This document shows, one piece after another, positions 1 to 7,010 of a stretch of 7,931 nt of DNA. The notes under the pieces were generated by a model that did no database searches, was not told the origin of the DNA, and saw only the letters and a list, made by a program, of their open reading frames with translations. A program made the position numbers and the translations under genes. Source of the stretch: Patescibacteria group bacterium (lineage in GTDB: Bacteria > Patescibacteriota > Saccharimonadia > Saccharimonadales > CAIOMD01); the NCBI GenBank assembly GCA_030917025.1, contig JAUPVN010000019.1, positions 1-7,931 of the forward strand. Direction: 5' to 3'. Position 1 is the first letter of the stretch. Each line of letters starts with the position of its first letter.

Positions 1-2484
1 CATAATGCTATCGTGTATTTGCAATATTTGGTGGGCTTTGCTTGGCAAACAACCTTGCAGTTTTATCATGGCCATTTTCATTAAATCTGCCTCTGTGCCC
101 TGTATGGGCATATTAACGGCTTGTCTTAAAGCTGCCTCTCTTACTATGTAGTTACTACTTAACACATCTGGTGTTGGCCTGCGGCGGCCATAGAGTGTTT
201 CTACATAACCATTTTGCTTGGCATCTTCTTTTAGCTTTGCAATGTAATCTACTAATGGTTTACGTGTGGCAAAATATCTGTCTATAAAGTTTTTAGCATC
301 GCCCATTGTCATGCCAGTTGCGGCGCTTAAACCATGCGGGCTCATGCCGTATAGCACACCAAAATTAATGGTTTTGGCGGCACTACGCATTTGCTTAGTT
401 ACGTCATCTAGGGCTACACCGTAAACTTCTGACGCGGTGCGAGTATGAATATCTTCTCCGTTATTAAATACCTCTATCATATCTGCGTCGTTTGCCAAAA
501 ATGCTGCTAACCTAAGCTCAAACTGGCTGTAGTCTGCACTAACAAACACATTACCTGTATTGGCAATAAATGCAGTTCTTATTTTTTTACCTAGCTCTGT
601 TTTAACAGGAATGTTTTGCAAATTTGGGTCTGTGCTACTAAGGCGCCCTGTTTGGGTAGTGGTTAAGTTAAATATTGTGTGCACCCTGCCATCTGCGGCA
701 ACTTGCAGCGGCAAAGTGTCTACATATGTACTTTTAAGTTTTGCGTATTCACGATATTTGCTAATTTCTTGAATAATTGGATGGTAAGATTGTAGTTTTT
801 CTAGTTCTTGAGCGGCGGTGCTATACCCTGTTTTACCCTTTTTAATACCCAAAGTTGGCAAGCCCATTTGATTAAATAAAACCTCTGATAATTGTTGTGG
901 GCTGGCAATATTAAATTCTTGTTCTGCATAACCATAAATTGTTTGCTCTACATCGCTAAGTTCGTCTTGTAAATAACGGCTCATAGTATTTAAATATTTT
1001 GTATCCAGGCCAATACCCTGAAGCTCCATTGCGGCTAAAATAGGAATAATTGGTAGCTCAACCGTTTTATATAATTTATTTAAACTAGGTAATTGATCTA
1101 ATTGTTTGTGTTGATATTCCTGCAAATTTACTAACGTGGCAGCAATTTCTGCTACATGCAATCCAATGTCTTCTGGAGGAATAGTACCAATATCTGTAAG
1201 ATCATAACCAATTAATGAGCGAGCACTATCTGCTAGTGATTTAGCTAAATCTGTAGAATCTATCATAAAATGGGCAATCTGAACGTCATCTACAGCACTT
1301 GGTAATGGTATATTAAGTAAAGATAATACTCTGTATAGTTTTTTAACATCGTAGCCACAAACAGTTGCATTTTTACAAATGCCAGTTAGCCAATTTACAG
1401 AATTACTATTAAATTCTTGCACAAAAGTTACTTGGGTTTTTGTAGCAACAATAATTGCTATAGGTTCTCTGCCAAAAGCGTCTTTTGTTATGGGGTACAT
1501 ATATAGCTCTTGCGCGGCTTTAAAATCTTGAATACTAACTAGCTTAGGTACGGCCATATTACCGGCTGGAGCAGCCTGCAGGGCCTCTGTTTGGCCATCT
1601 GGCACCGGTATATCGTGTAATGTTCGTAAAATAGCCCTAAATTCTAACTTTTGTAAGTTATCTTTTAGCTTGGCCATATTAAATTTATGCACATCCATTG
1701 CCGGTAAATCTAATTTTATTGGGGCATCTATAAATAACGTTGCTAATTTTTTGCTTAAATAAGCCATTTCTTTGCCATCTTTAAGCTTTTTATAAGTTGA
1801 GCCACTAATTAGCTCTATATTATCGTATATGCCATCTAGCGTTTTATATTGGCTTAACAACGAACTAGCAGTTTTTGCGCCAATGCCGGCTACCCCCGGG
1901 ATATTATCGCTACTGTCTCCTTGCAATGACTTTAAATCTAAAAATTGATTAGGCTCTAGGCCGTATTTTGCTGTAAAACTTTCTGGATGGAATTCTTCTA
2001 TATTACTTAAACCTTTTTTTAGAGCATATACTTTTGTATTTTTGCTAATGCACTGCAAGGCATCTAGATCGCTTGTAATAATTATTGTTTCTATATCTTT
2101 TACATCGGCCTTTTTTGCTAAACCAGCAATAATATCATCGGCCTCGTAATCGTCTAGCTCATACATGGGCCAGCCTAAACTTTCTAAAAGTTCGTGCAAT
2201 AACGGTATTTGGGCATAAAAATCTGGGGGAGCGGGCTTTCTGCCAGCTTTATAATCTGGATACATCTGTAAGCGCTTACGAATATTTGTTTTTGGCTTAT
2301 CCCACGCAACCGCTACGTAGTCTGGCTTAAGGCGTTTAATTACCTCTAAGCTTAACACTGTAAAACCATATACCCCACCAGTTGGCGTGCCGTCTTTTGT
2401 GCTTAAGTTTGGCATTGCGTAATAGCCACGATAAAAAACACTTTTGCCGTCTATTAGTACAAGTCTTTTTTGCTTATCTGCCAC
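1..2484 (-). CDS. polA: DNA polymerase I, C-terminus cut by window edge
   Basis: Replicative repair polymerase that removes RNA primers and fills gaps. The frame is open for 828 codons from a GTG start to base 1, so only the last 60 or so residues are missing. The 5'-3' nuclease domain fills about residues 1-290: D12 in LVLIDGKSVF, acidic cluster EADD at 114-117, and the helix-three-turn-helix GDSSDNIPG from 189. The middle domain (about 310-475) aligns with the Klenow 3'-5' exonuclease fold but has YMYPITKD near 328 where the DxE metal ligands should be, so proofreading is probably absent. Polymerase motifs are intact: TGRLSS at 612-617, motif A DYSQFELR (D651), motif B with R700, K704, F708 and Y712, and motif C HDS at 824-826 (D825). 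The GTG start is chosen because AGGA lies 9 bases upstream; the ATG five bases before it runs into a stop after five codons. The N-terminal sequence resembles Saccharibacteria PolA from memory. Confidence 0.96.
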   Translation of the reverse strand, partial: MADKQKRLVLIDGKSVFYRGYYAMPNLSTKDGTPTGGVYGFTVLSLEVIKRLKPDYVAVAWDKPKTNIRKRLQMYPDYKAGRKPAPPDFYAQIPLLHELLESLGWPMYELDDYEADDIIAGLAKKADVKDIETIIITSDLDALQCISKNTKVYALKKGLSNIEEFHPESFTAKYGLEPNQFLDLKSLQGDSSDNIPGVAGIGAKTASSLLSQYKTLDGIYDNIELISGSTYKKLKDGKEMAYLSKKLATLFIDAPIKLDLPAMDVHKFNMAKLKDNLQKLEFRAILRTLHDIPVPDGQTEALQAAPAGNMAVPKLVSIQDFKAAQELYMYPITKDAFGREPIAIIVATKTQVTFVQEFNSNSVNWLTGICKNATVCGYDVKKLYRVLSLLNIPLPSAVDDVQIAHFMIDSTDLAKSLADSARSLIGYDLTDIGTIPPEDIGLHVAEIAATLVNLQEYQHKQLDQLPSLNKLYKTVELPIIPILAAMELQGIGLDTKYLNTMSRYLQDELSDVEQTIYGYAEQEFNIASPQQLSEVLFNQMGLPTLGIKKGKTGYSTAAQELEKLQSYHPIIQEISKYREYAKLKSTYVDTLPLQVAADGRVHTIFNLTTTQTGRLSSTDPNLQNIPVKTELGKKIRTAFIANTGNVFVSADYSQFELRLAAFLANDADMIEVFNNGEDIHTRTASEVYGVALDDVTKQMRSAAKTINFGVLYGMSPHGLSAATGMTMGDAKNFIDRYFATRKPLVDYIAKLKEDAKQNGYVETLYGRRRPTPDVLSSNYIVREAALRQAVNMPIQGTEADLMKMAMIKLQGCLPSKAHQILQIHDSIM

Positions 2485-2493
2485 AATGCATAT

Positions 2494-2497
2494 TCCT
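2494..2497 (-). promoter_or_regulatory. Ribosome binding site deciding the polA GTG start
   Basis: AGGA on the minus strand sits 9 bases before the GTG at 2484. The nearby ATG would be only 4 bases away and opens a five-codon dead-end frame, so this site supports GTG as the polA start. Confidence 0.6.
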
Positions 2498-2508
2498 ATC
2501 TGTTAGCT

Positions 2509-2514
2509 AGTATA
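2509..2514 (-). promoter_or_regulatory. Possible -10 box for polA
   Basis: TATACT in the 92-base gap upstream of polA matches five of six bases of the TATAAT consensus and would give a leader of roughly 18-20 bases containing the AGGA site. No convincing -35 hexamer lies 16-18 bases upstream, so this is a weak call; polA may also be read through from the upstream envelope gene. Confidence 0.28.
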
Positions 2515-2576
2515 TATGACTTTTAAGTATTTTGCATTTTATAGCAAAAGCAATCTTACTTTAATAATATAAGCAA

Positions 2577-3866
2577 TTACTGCGCAGGCGTAGATGGTGT
2601 TGTGCTTTGGTTAGGTTGTAAAGCTATTTCTTGTGATGAATTATCTCCAGCAGCTGGTGAAGGAGTTGCGCTAGCTAAAATTAATCCGTTTCTATTAATT
2701 GTTACGTGCTGTTTATCATCAAAAGTAAATGCAGCCTTTACTGGTTGTTGAGCCTCTAGCGATCTTATAATTTGGGCTATTACATCCTCTGAATTATTAA
2801 CAACTTTACCATTTTTACCAAGCTCAATATATTGGCTACCGTCTGGGCGAGTTACAATTTTCTCGTTTACGGGTTCTGTGCTATATTTAGGCACCAAAGA
2901 ATACACATATTCTTTAATTTTTGCTTGCGATAGATGTGTGTTAGACCCCGCCGAATCATCCATTTGTAACCATCCAAATTTTTGATCTTGAGTGGGTACA
3001 ATACGCTGGCCGGATGCCTCTATTACTACATTTGTTGCAATTATTCGTTTTGCAAGTTCTACATCATCTTGCAAATCTGCCGCAGTTATATTTGGCCTAT
3101 CCGTTGCCTTAGACAAATTTATAACGGCATTATCTAGTTGAGGTAGTTGCTCACGCAGCTGATCTGCAACGTAAGCAGAGCTTGTTCTAAAACCGTTAAT
3201 TTCTGGGGATATACTTATGCCGTTTTTATCTTTAACCATGCTAGCATTAACATTTTTTGTCTGCATATCTGCCACGGTCATTCTTATATAGCCATCTACT
3301 GCTAAATCGTTAACTTGTGTAGGCACAGATAATGAACGTCTGTCTAAATATTTAAACGGGTTAAAACCAGAAATTGCCTTTTGGCTAACTATTTTGGTAT
3401 CAAAAGTAACCCCAAGAGCACTGGCTGGCACTTCTCTGGTTAAACCACCATCTTTTAAAATTACGCTAACCTCTTTAGCGCGATTTTCTAATACGCTGTT
3501 AATTTGTGCCTCCGTAAGGCCACCAATGGCAAGCTCTCCAACATATGTATAAGGCAATGCCCTTCCAGCGTATTTACTATTTAAAATTAAACCAACAGAA
3601 GCTAAAATAACTACAATTATAAAAACAGAAATACCAATAATAATAGATAATTTTAATAAACGCTTATAAATTATTGATTTTTTATATTCTTTTGCCCGAA
3701 TATTAAAATTGGGTATTTCTGCCACTTGGGGGGTAGACCCAAATAGCTGGGGTATTGTTTGCGGTAAATGCATCGCAACCATGGTATTTTGTACATTGGC
3801 CTCTGCGGAAGCTTTAGGTACACCATGATATTGAGCAAACCGCGGACGCATGTGCGGATTGTCCAC
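2577..3866 (-). CDS. Membrane-anchored peptidoglycan-binding-type protein without a catalytic domain
   Basis: A 429-residue type II membrane protein. Residues 1-72 form a cytoplasmic tail rich in Pro, Gln and Met ending in a basic stretch (KEYKKSIIYKRLLK, 59-72). One hydrophobic helix follows at about 73-95. The outer part holds two segments resembling the PG_binding_4 domain found before L,D-transpeptidase or VanW domains: one starts at YVGELAIGGLTEAQI (108-122) and runs to about 255, the second at about 262-385 includes FGWLQ (297-301) and KIKEYVYSLVPKYST (316-330). The last 30 residues are rich in Ser, Thr, Pro and Gln. I find neither the HxxxxSHGC-type Cys motif of YkuD transpeptidases nor the VanW core, so it is probably a wall-binding or scaffold protein rather than an enzyme. 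The start is GTG, with AGAGGA 8 bases upstream. It has its own strong promoter and stands between the carotenoid operon and polA, with no evident functional tie to either. Exact role unknown. Confidence 0.85.
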   Translation of the reverse strand: MDNPHMRPRFAQYHGVPKASAEANVQNTMVAMHLPQTIPQLFGSTPQVAEIPNFNIRAKEYKKSIIYKRLLKLSIIIGISVFIIVVILASVGLILNSKYAGRALPYTYVGELAIGGLTEAQINSVLENRAKEVSVILKDGGLTREVPASALGVTFDTKIVSQKAISGFNPFKYLDRRSLSVPTQVNDLAVDGYIRMTVADMQTKNVNASMVKDKNGISISPEINGFRTSSAYVADQLREQLPQLDNAVINLSKATDRPNITAADLQDDVELAKRIIATNVVIEASGQRIVPTQDQKFGWLQMDDSAGSNTHLSQAKIKEYVYSLVPKYSTEPVNEKIVTRPDGSQYIELGKNGKVVNNSEDVIAQIIRSLEAQQPVKAAFTFDDKQHVTINRNGLILASATPSPAAGDNSSQEIALQPNQSTTPSTPAQ

Positions 3867-3874
3867 GATTATTT

Positions 3875-3880
3875 TCCTCT
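3875..3880 (-). promoter_or_regulatory. Strong ribosome binding site for the envelope protein gene
   Basis: AGAGGA lies 8 bases before the GTG start at 3866. It fixes this GTG over the next in-frame ATG (codon 6, base 3851), which has no such site at a workable distance. Confidence 0.7.
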
Positions 3881-3940
3881 TTTTTAGTCTTTATTATTAT
3901 TTTTTGTGCGAGCGTTTTTAGTTTTCACGCTTATGATTAT

Positions 3941-3969
3941 AATATAACGCAACTTAATGCTACCGTCAA
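3941..3969 (-). promoter_or_regulatory. Sigma70-like promoter of the envelope protein gene
   Basis: On the minus strand, TTGACG (3964-3969) and TATATT (3941-3946) are separated by exactly 17 bases, five of six matches to each consensus hexamer. Transcription would begin near 3934, giving a leader of about 68 A-rich bases before the GTG at 3866. It lies in the 128-base gap after crtY, so the envelope gene, and perhaps polA, form a transcription unit separate from the carotenoid operon. It is the best promoter in the window. Confidence 0.7.
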
Positions 3970-3981
3970 CATTATTATGTT
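3968..3981. repeat. Short inverted repeat overlapping the -35 box
   Basis: A perfect 5-base inverted repeat, AACAT and ATGTT around a 4-base spacer, overlaps the upstream edge of the -35 hexamer by two bases. The position would suit an operator, but in DNA this AT-rich a repeat of this size can occur by chance. It has no T-run and is not a credible terminator for crtY. Confidence 0.25.
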
Positions 3982-3994
3982 TATAAGTAATTTA

Positions 3995-4678
3995 TCAGCT
4001 AGTTAGACGGGGGCTGTCTACTCTATTAAAAACTAGTAAAAACAGATTTATAAATGCAAAGTTAAAATAAAAATCTTCTATTGGTATATCACCTATTCTT
4101 AGACCCACAATTGCATCACTGCCGTAAGTAACTATTGGCAAACCAGTTAATACAGAGTTAAATATTAAAAACAAACCAAGCAACAATAACTGAAATGCCC
4201 AAAATCGTTTTGTGAAAGCCAACCTAGACAAAACAGCAACAACAACTGTTATTAACATTGCAATAGCGGCAAATCTGGTATAACCATTAGACCATTGGCT
4301 AACTAATAACCATACAGAGGACCCTGCGGCCAAACCCAAAAATAACAAAGGTACTAAAATCATAGCCGATCCATCGGCAACAAATTTTTTAACGACTCCC
4401 CAAACATATATCATTGCAAACGGCACAGTAACAAAAAACAAATACTCTTCTATGGGCATGCCAAATAAGCTAACGCCAGTAATGTACTGCCCATTAAATG
4501 CCCAATGGCCTTGGCTTACGGCCCAGATATCCCAAATTATAAATGGTAAACTAACTAAGAAATACCCCGCCAATAACCCTTTAACATGTTTATGTGGTTT
4601 TACATCTGTTTTAAAACTTAACACCAAAACTGGCAAAAATATAACTAGGTTTATAAAAAGATACAACAGGTTACGCAT
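3995..4678 (-). CDS. crtY: Lycopene cyclase, fused CrtYc-CrtYd type
   Basis: Integral membrane enzyme that closes the ends of lycopene into rings; beta rings, hence beta-carotene, are the likely result. The 227-residue protein is highly hydrophobic with about seven membrane helices. It has two tandem domains, each with the family's acidic signature: PIEEYLFF at 75-82 (E77, E78), preceded by IWDIWAVSQGHWAFN (48-62), and PIEDFYFN at 199-206 (E201, D202). Actinobacteria encode these halves as separate subunits; archaea and some bacteria have them fused as here. This family is unrelated to the FAD-dependent CrtY/CrtL cyclases. The ATG start overlaps the last 8 bases of crtB and is preceded by GAGGT at 6 bases, inside crtB codons, so translation is probably coupled. 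A ring-forming enzyme for C50 carotenoids is an alternative, but no elongase gene is present. The gene ends with TGA and closes the carotenoid gene set. Confidence 0.9.
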   Translation of the reverse strand: MRNLLYLFINLVIFLPVLVLSFKTDVKPHKHVKGLLAGYFLVSLPFIIWDIWAVSQGHWAFNGQYITGVSLFGMPIEEYLFFVTVPFAMIYVWGVVKKFVADGSAMILVPLLFLGLAAGSSVWLLVSQWSNGYTRFAAIAMLITVVVAVLSRLAFTKRFWAFQLLLLGLFLIFNSVLTGLPIVTYGSDAIVGLRIGDIPIEDFYFNFAFINLFLLVFNRVDSPRLTS

Positions 4679-5513
4679 GGATTGACCTCACTAGTGCGCG
4701 CCCCACCACACGGTATTTACTTGGTTTAATATTTTTATTAAACACCAAAAAAGGATTTTTTGCAATATTTTTAGCAGTGTAGTTATACATATCTACTGCA
4801 GTACGCAGGGCAATCCGCTGTGTGCGCGGTACATATTTAAAGCCTTTATTTGCCTCGGCTTGCCATGTTTTATAATACGTAAGTTGGCCCTCTATAAATT
4901 CTTTAAACTCGGCTGGGTGTTTATTGGCTTGGCCCTCTGAAAGTTCTTTTAAACCATACTTTTTAATTTCTGATTTAGGAAAATAACATCTACCCAAACT
5001 TATGTCTTCTTTTATATCTCTAATAAAATTGATATATTGCATAGCCCTGCCTTGCATCTGTGCATAATAATAACCTTCTTTGGGGACTCCAATAATTTTA
5101 CACATCATTAATCCAATAACTTCTGCCGACCCGTACATATATTGAATGGTTTGGTTTAAATTTAAATATTCTTTTTTACCAATATCGTTTTTCATGGCTT
5201 TTAAAAATGCACTTACCCACTTTGGATCAAGTTGATACTTATTAAATACTTCATACATATTATTAACGGCTAAACTAATTTTACTATCAGTTTTTTTATT
5301 GGGTAATGTACCCTTTTTTACAGCTAAGTTCCAGGCCTTTTCTAATTGTAAAAAATGTTTTTTATCTTGTGGCACACAGTCAACAAAATCGTCTGCTATT
5401 CTTACAAAACTATATAGTTTAAAAACATCCTGGCGTGTCTTTTCTGGGAAGAATCTACTGCTCCAATAATAGGTAGTGCTACCATTTTTAAATATTTGTT
5501 TTTCGTTTTTCAA
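4671..5513 (-). CDS. crtB: Phytoene synthase
   Basis: Joins two geranylgeranyl diphosphates head to head to make phytoene, the committed step of carotenoid synthesis. The protein is 280 residues, slightly short for the family. Both Mg-diphosphate binding motifs are present: DDFVD at 41-45 within LYSFVRIADDFVD, and RDIKED at 165-170 within INFIRDIKEDISLGRCYFP. The YGSAEVIGLMM segment (127-137) is also typical. The squalene synthase branch shares this fold, but the neighbouring desaturase and cyclase decide for phytoene. The start is an unusual TTG that overlaps the crtI TGA stop as TTGA; there is only a weak GAG-type site about 9 bases upstream. The TTG gives about ten residues before the conserved GSTTYYWSS stretch, as expected for the family, so a later start is unlikely. 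The last 8 bases overlap crtY. Confidence 0.94.
   Translation of the reverse strand: MKNEKQIFKNGSTTYYWSSRFFPEKTRQDVFKLYSFVRIADDFVDCVPQDKKHFLQLEKAWNLAVKKGTLPNKKTDSKISLAVNNMYEVFNKYQLDPKWVSAFLKAMKNDIGKKEYLNLNQTIQYMYGSAEVIGLMMCKIIGVPKEGYYYAQMQGRAMQYINFIRDIKEDISLGRCYFPKSEIKKYGLKELSEGQANKHPAEFKEFIEGQLTYYKTWQAEANKGFKYVPRTQRIALRTAVDMYNYTAKNIAKNPFLVFNKNIKPSKYRVVGRALVRSIHA
4685..4689 (-). promoter_or_regulatory. Ribosome binding site for crtY inside the crtB end
   Basis: GAGGT, 6 bases before the crtY ATG at 4678, falls within the final codons of crtB. Ribosomes finishing crtB would pass over it and could restart at once, supporting coupled synthesis of the two membrane-associated enzymes. Confidence 0.6.
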
Positions 5514-6979
5514 TTTAGGTTTCTCGCTGTTATATTAGCTGCTAATTTACCAGATAAAACCACCATAGGAACACCAGTACCGGGGTTAGTAAAATGGCCA
5601 GAATATGTAAGATTATTTAATTTTTTGCTCTTAAGATTGGGTCTAAGTAGGGCACTTTGCCAAAGTGTATGAGCCAGGCCAAAAGCATTGCCCTTAAATG
5701 CGTTTAACGTATCTTCAAAATATTGTTCGGCACGTACTTGTTTAACAACAATACTACTAGCAATATTCTCGCCTAATTCAACTTCTAGTCTTTTAATCAA
5801 ATCGTCTGCAAGTTTATTTACCTGTTTAGAACTTGGTTTTAAGCCACCACTCATTGGGGCCAAAATAAATATATTCTCTCCTTCTTTTGGTGCAACAGTT
5901 GGGTCCGTTTTGCTTGGGGTGCAAACATAAAATAACGGCTTATTTGACCACTCGTGTGTGTCAAAAACTTGCTTAAAGTGGCTGTCCCAATCTACATCAA
6001 AAAACAAAGTATGATGTAAAAGGCCTTTTACTTTTTTATTTAAACCAAGGTGAATCATTACACAGCTAGGAGACATAACTCGTGACTGCCAATATTTATC
6101 TGAGTAGCTACGATCTTTAGAGTCTAAAAGTTTAGTTTCTACATGATGATAATCTGCGTTAGCAATAACTGCATCACACAATATCTTTTCTTTGCCAACG
6201 TATACTGCCCTAGCTTGACCATTCTTAGACTCAATAGAGGTTACCTCTGCATTATATCTGTAAGTAACGCCAAGTTCTTTACCGAGTGCCTCAAAACCAT
6301 TCACAACAGCCTCAAAACCGCCAAGCGGGTACCATATCCCTAGTCCAAAGTCTGTATAAGCTAACAAAGTATATAGGGCCGGAATATTGCTAGGGCTGCC
6401 ACCCATAAATACCACCATAAACTCTAATATTTTTTGTAAATCTGGGTTAGATACAACCTTAGAAATACGGCTGTGATAACTTGCCAATAATTTAGGGTTA
6501 CTCATCATCTTAAAGGTTGCTTTATTAACTACCTGTAAAGGGTTTTCATAAGTAATATCTAATAAATTTTCTCTTACTAACTTATATTCTTTTTGGGTTT
6601 GTTCTAAAAATTTTAACATTTTTGCAGAACTGCCCGGCTCTAAAGATTCAAAAAGACTTAAGCCACCATCTGCCTGGTTGCTCACATCTAAAGTTTTTCC
6701 TAATGAATACGCTCTATAAGAAGGGTTTAATTGAGTAATTTTGTAATAATCACTAACTTTTTTACCAAAGTCTGCAAAAAAATCATCAAATACATCGGGC
6801 ATCATGTACCAACTTGGGCCTAAATCAAAAATGAATCCTTTTGTTTTGCTAACTAGCGCCCTTCCCCCTGGCGCATTGTTTTTTTCTAAAACTAGAACAT
6901 CGTGGCCATCTTTGGCTAAATACGCAGCCGCACTTAACCCACCGAAACCTGCGCCAATGACAACAACTTTTTTACTCAT
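5510..6979 (-). CDS. crtI: Phytoene desaturase, CrtI type
   Basis: FAD-dependent membrane-associated enzyme that introduces double bonds into phytoene; with a single desaturase and a lycopene cyclase in the operon, four steps to lycopene are inferred. The 489-residue length is typical. The N-terminal dinucleotide fold shows GAGFGG (9-14), an acidic residue E32 ending the second strand, and PGGR (37-40), followed by the family stretch DLGPSWYMMPDVFDDFF. The C-terminus carries the CrtI/CrtN signature TNPGTGVPMVVLSG (464-477), which closes the FAD site. The number of desaturations cannot be read from the sequence, and close relatives include CrtN, CrtD and carotene ketolases or isomerases; context makes CrtI the best call. 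The ATG start follows crtE by 31 bases and has no Shine-Dalgarno sequence. The stop shares four bases with the crtB TTG start. Confidence 0.93.
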   Translation of the reverse strand: MSKKVVVIGAGFGGLSAAAYLAKDGHDVLVLEKNNAPGGRALVSKTKGFIFDLGPSWYMMPDVFDDFFADFGKKVSDYYKITQLNPSYRAYSLGKTLDVSNQADGGLSLFESLEPGSSAKMLKFLEQTQKEYKLVRENLLDITYENPLQVVNKATFKMMSNPKLLASYHSRISKVVSNPDLQKILEFMVVFMGGSPSNIPALYTLLAYTDFGLGIWYPLGGFEAVVNGFEALGKELGVTYRYNAEVTSIESKNGQARAVYVGKEKILCDAVIANADYHHVETKLLDSKDRSYSDKYWQSRVMSPSCVMIHLGLNKKVKGLLHHTLFFDVDWDSHFKQVFDTHEWSNKPLFYVCTPSKTDPTVAPKEGENIFILAPMSGGLKPSSKQVNKLADDLIKRLEVELGENIASSIVVKQVRAEQYFEDTLNAFKGNAFGLAHTLWQSALLRPNLKSKKLNNLTYSGHFTNPGTGVPMVVLSGKLAANITARNLN

Positions 6980-6987
6980 TAATTTAT

Positions 6988-6993
6988 AGTATA
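6988..6993 (-). promoter_or_regulatory. Possible -10 box just before crtI (leaderless start)
   Basis: TATACT lies 8 bases before the crtI ATG, so a transcript from it would begin at or next to the start codon. This would explain the absence of a ribosome binding site. There is no good -35 hexamer at 16-18 bases, and the AT-rich gap makes chance matches likely; crtI may simply be read from the crtE transcript. Confidence 0.22.
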
Positions 6994-7010
6994 GTTCATT
7001 TTGGCTAAAT

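Noticed and set aside
560..772. Plus-strand open frame of 70 codons
   Set aside because: It lies antisense inside the well-supported polA polymerase domain and its translation shows no recognisable domain; it is a shadow of the real gene.
2485..2489. ATG at 2489 as the polA start
   Set aside because: It is out of the polA frame and meets TAA after five codons; the GTG at 2484 opens the full conserved frame.
2530..2549. Inverted repeat TTTTGC / GCAAAA with an 8-base loop after the envelope gene
   Set aside because: The stem is only 6 bp with four A-T pairs and no T-run follows on the minus strand, so it does not qualify as an intrinsic terminator.
2577..3866. Envelope protein as a VanW or L,D-transpeptidase enzyme
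   Set aside because: No SHGC-type active-site Cys motif and no VanW core are present in the translation.
3911..3931. Inverted repeat AGCGT / ACGCT in the leader of the envelope gene
   Set aside because: A 5 bp stem with an 11-base loop is too weak to call a terminator or riboswitch; likely chance.
4452..4685. Plus-strand open frame of 77 codons across crtY and the crtB end
   Set aside because: Fully antisense to the conserved cyclase gene, with no ribosome binding evidence or family resemblance.
5688..6989. Three plus-strand open frames (5688-5930, 6143-6343, 6804-6989) opposite crtI
   Set aside because: All are antisense to conserved CrtI sequence, including the FAD-binding N-terminus, and show no domain of their own.
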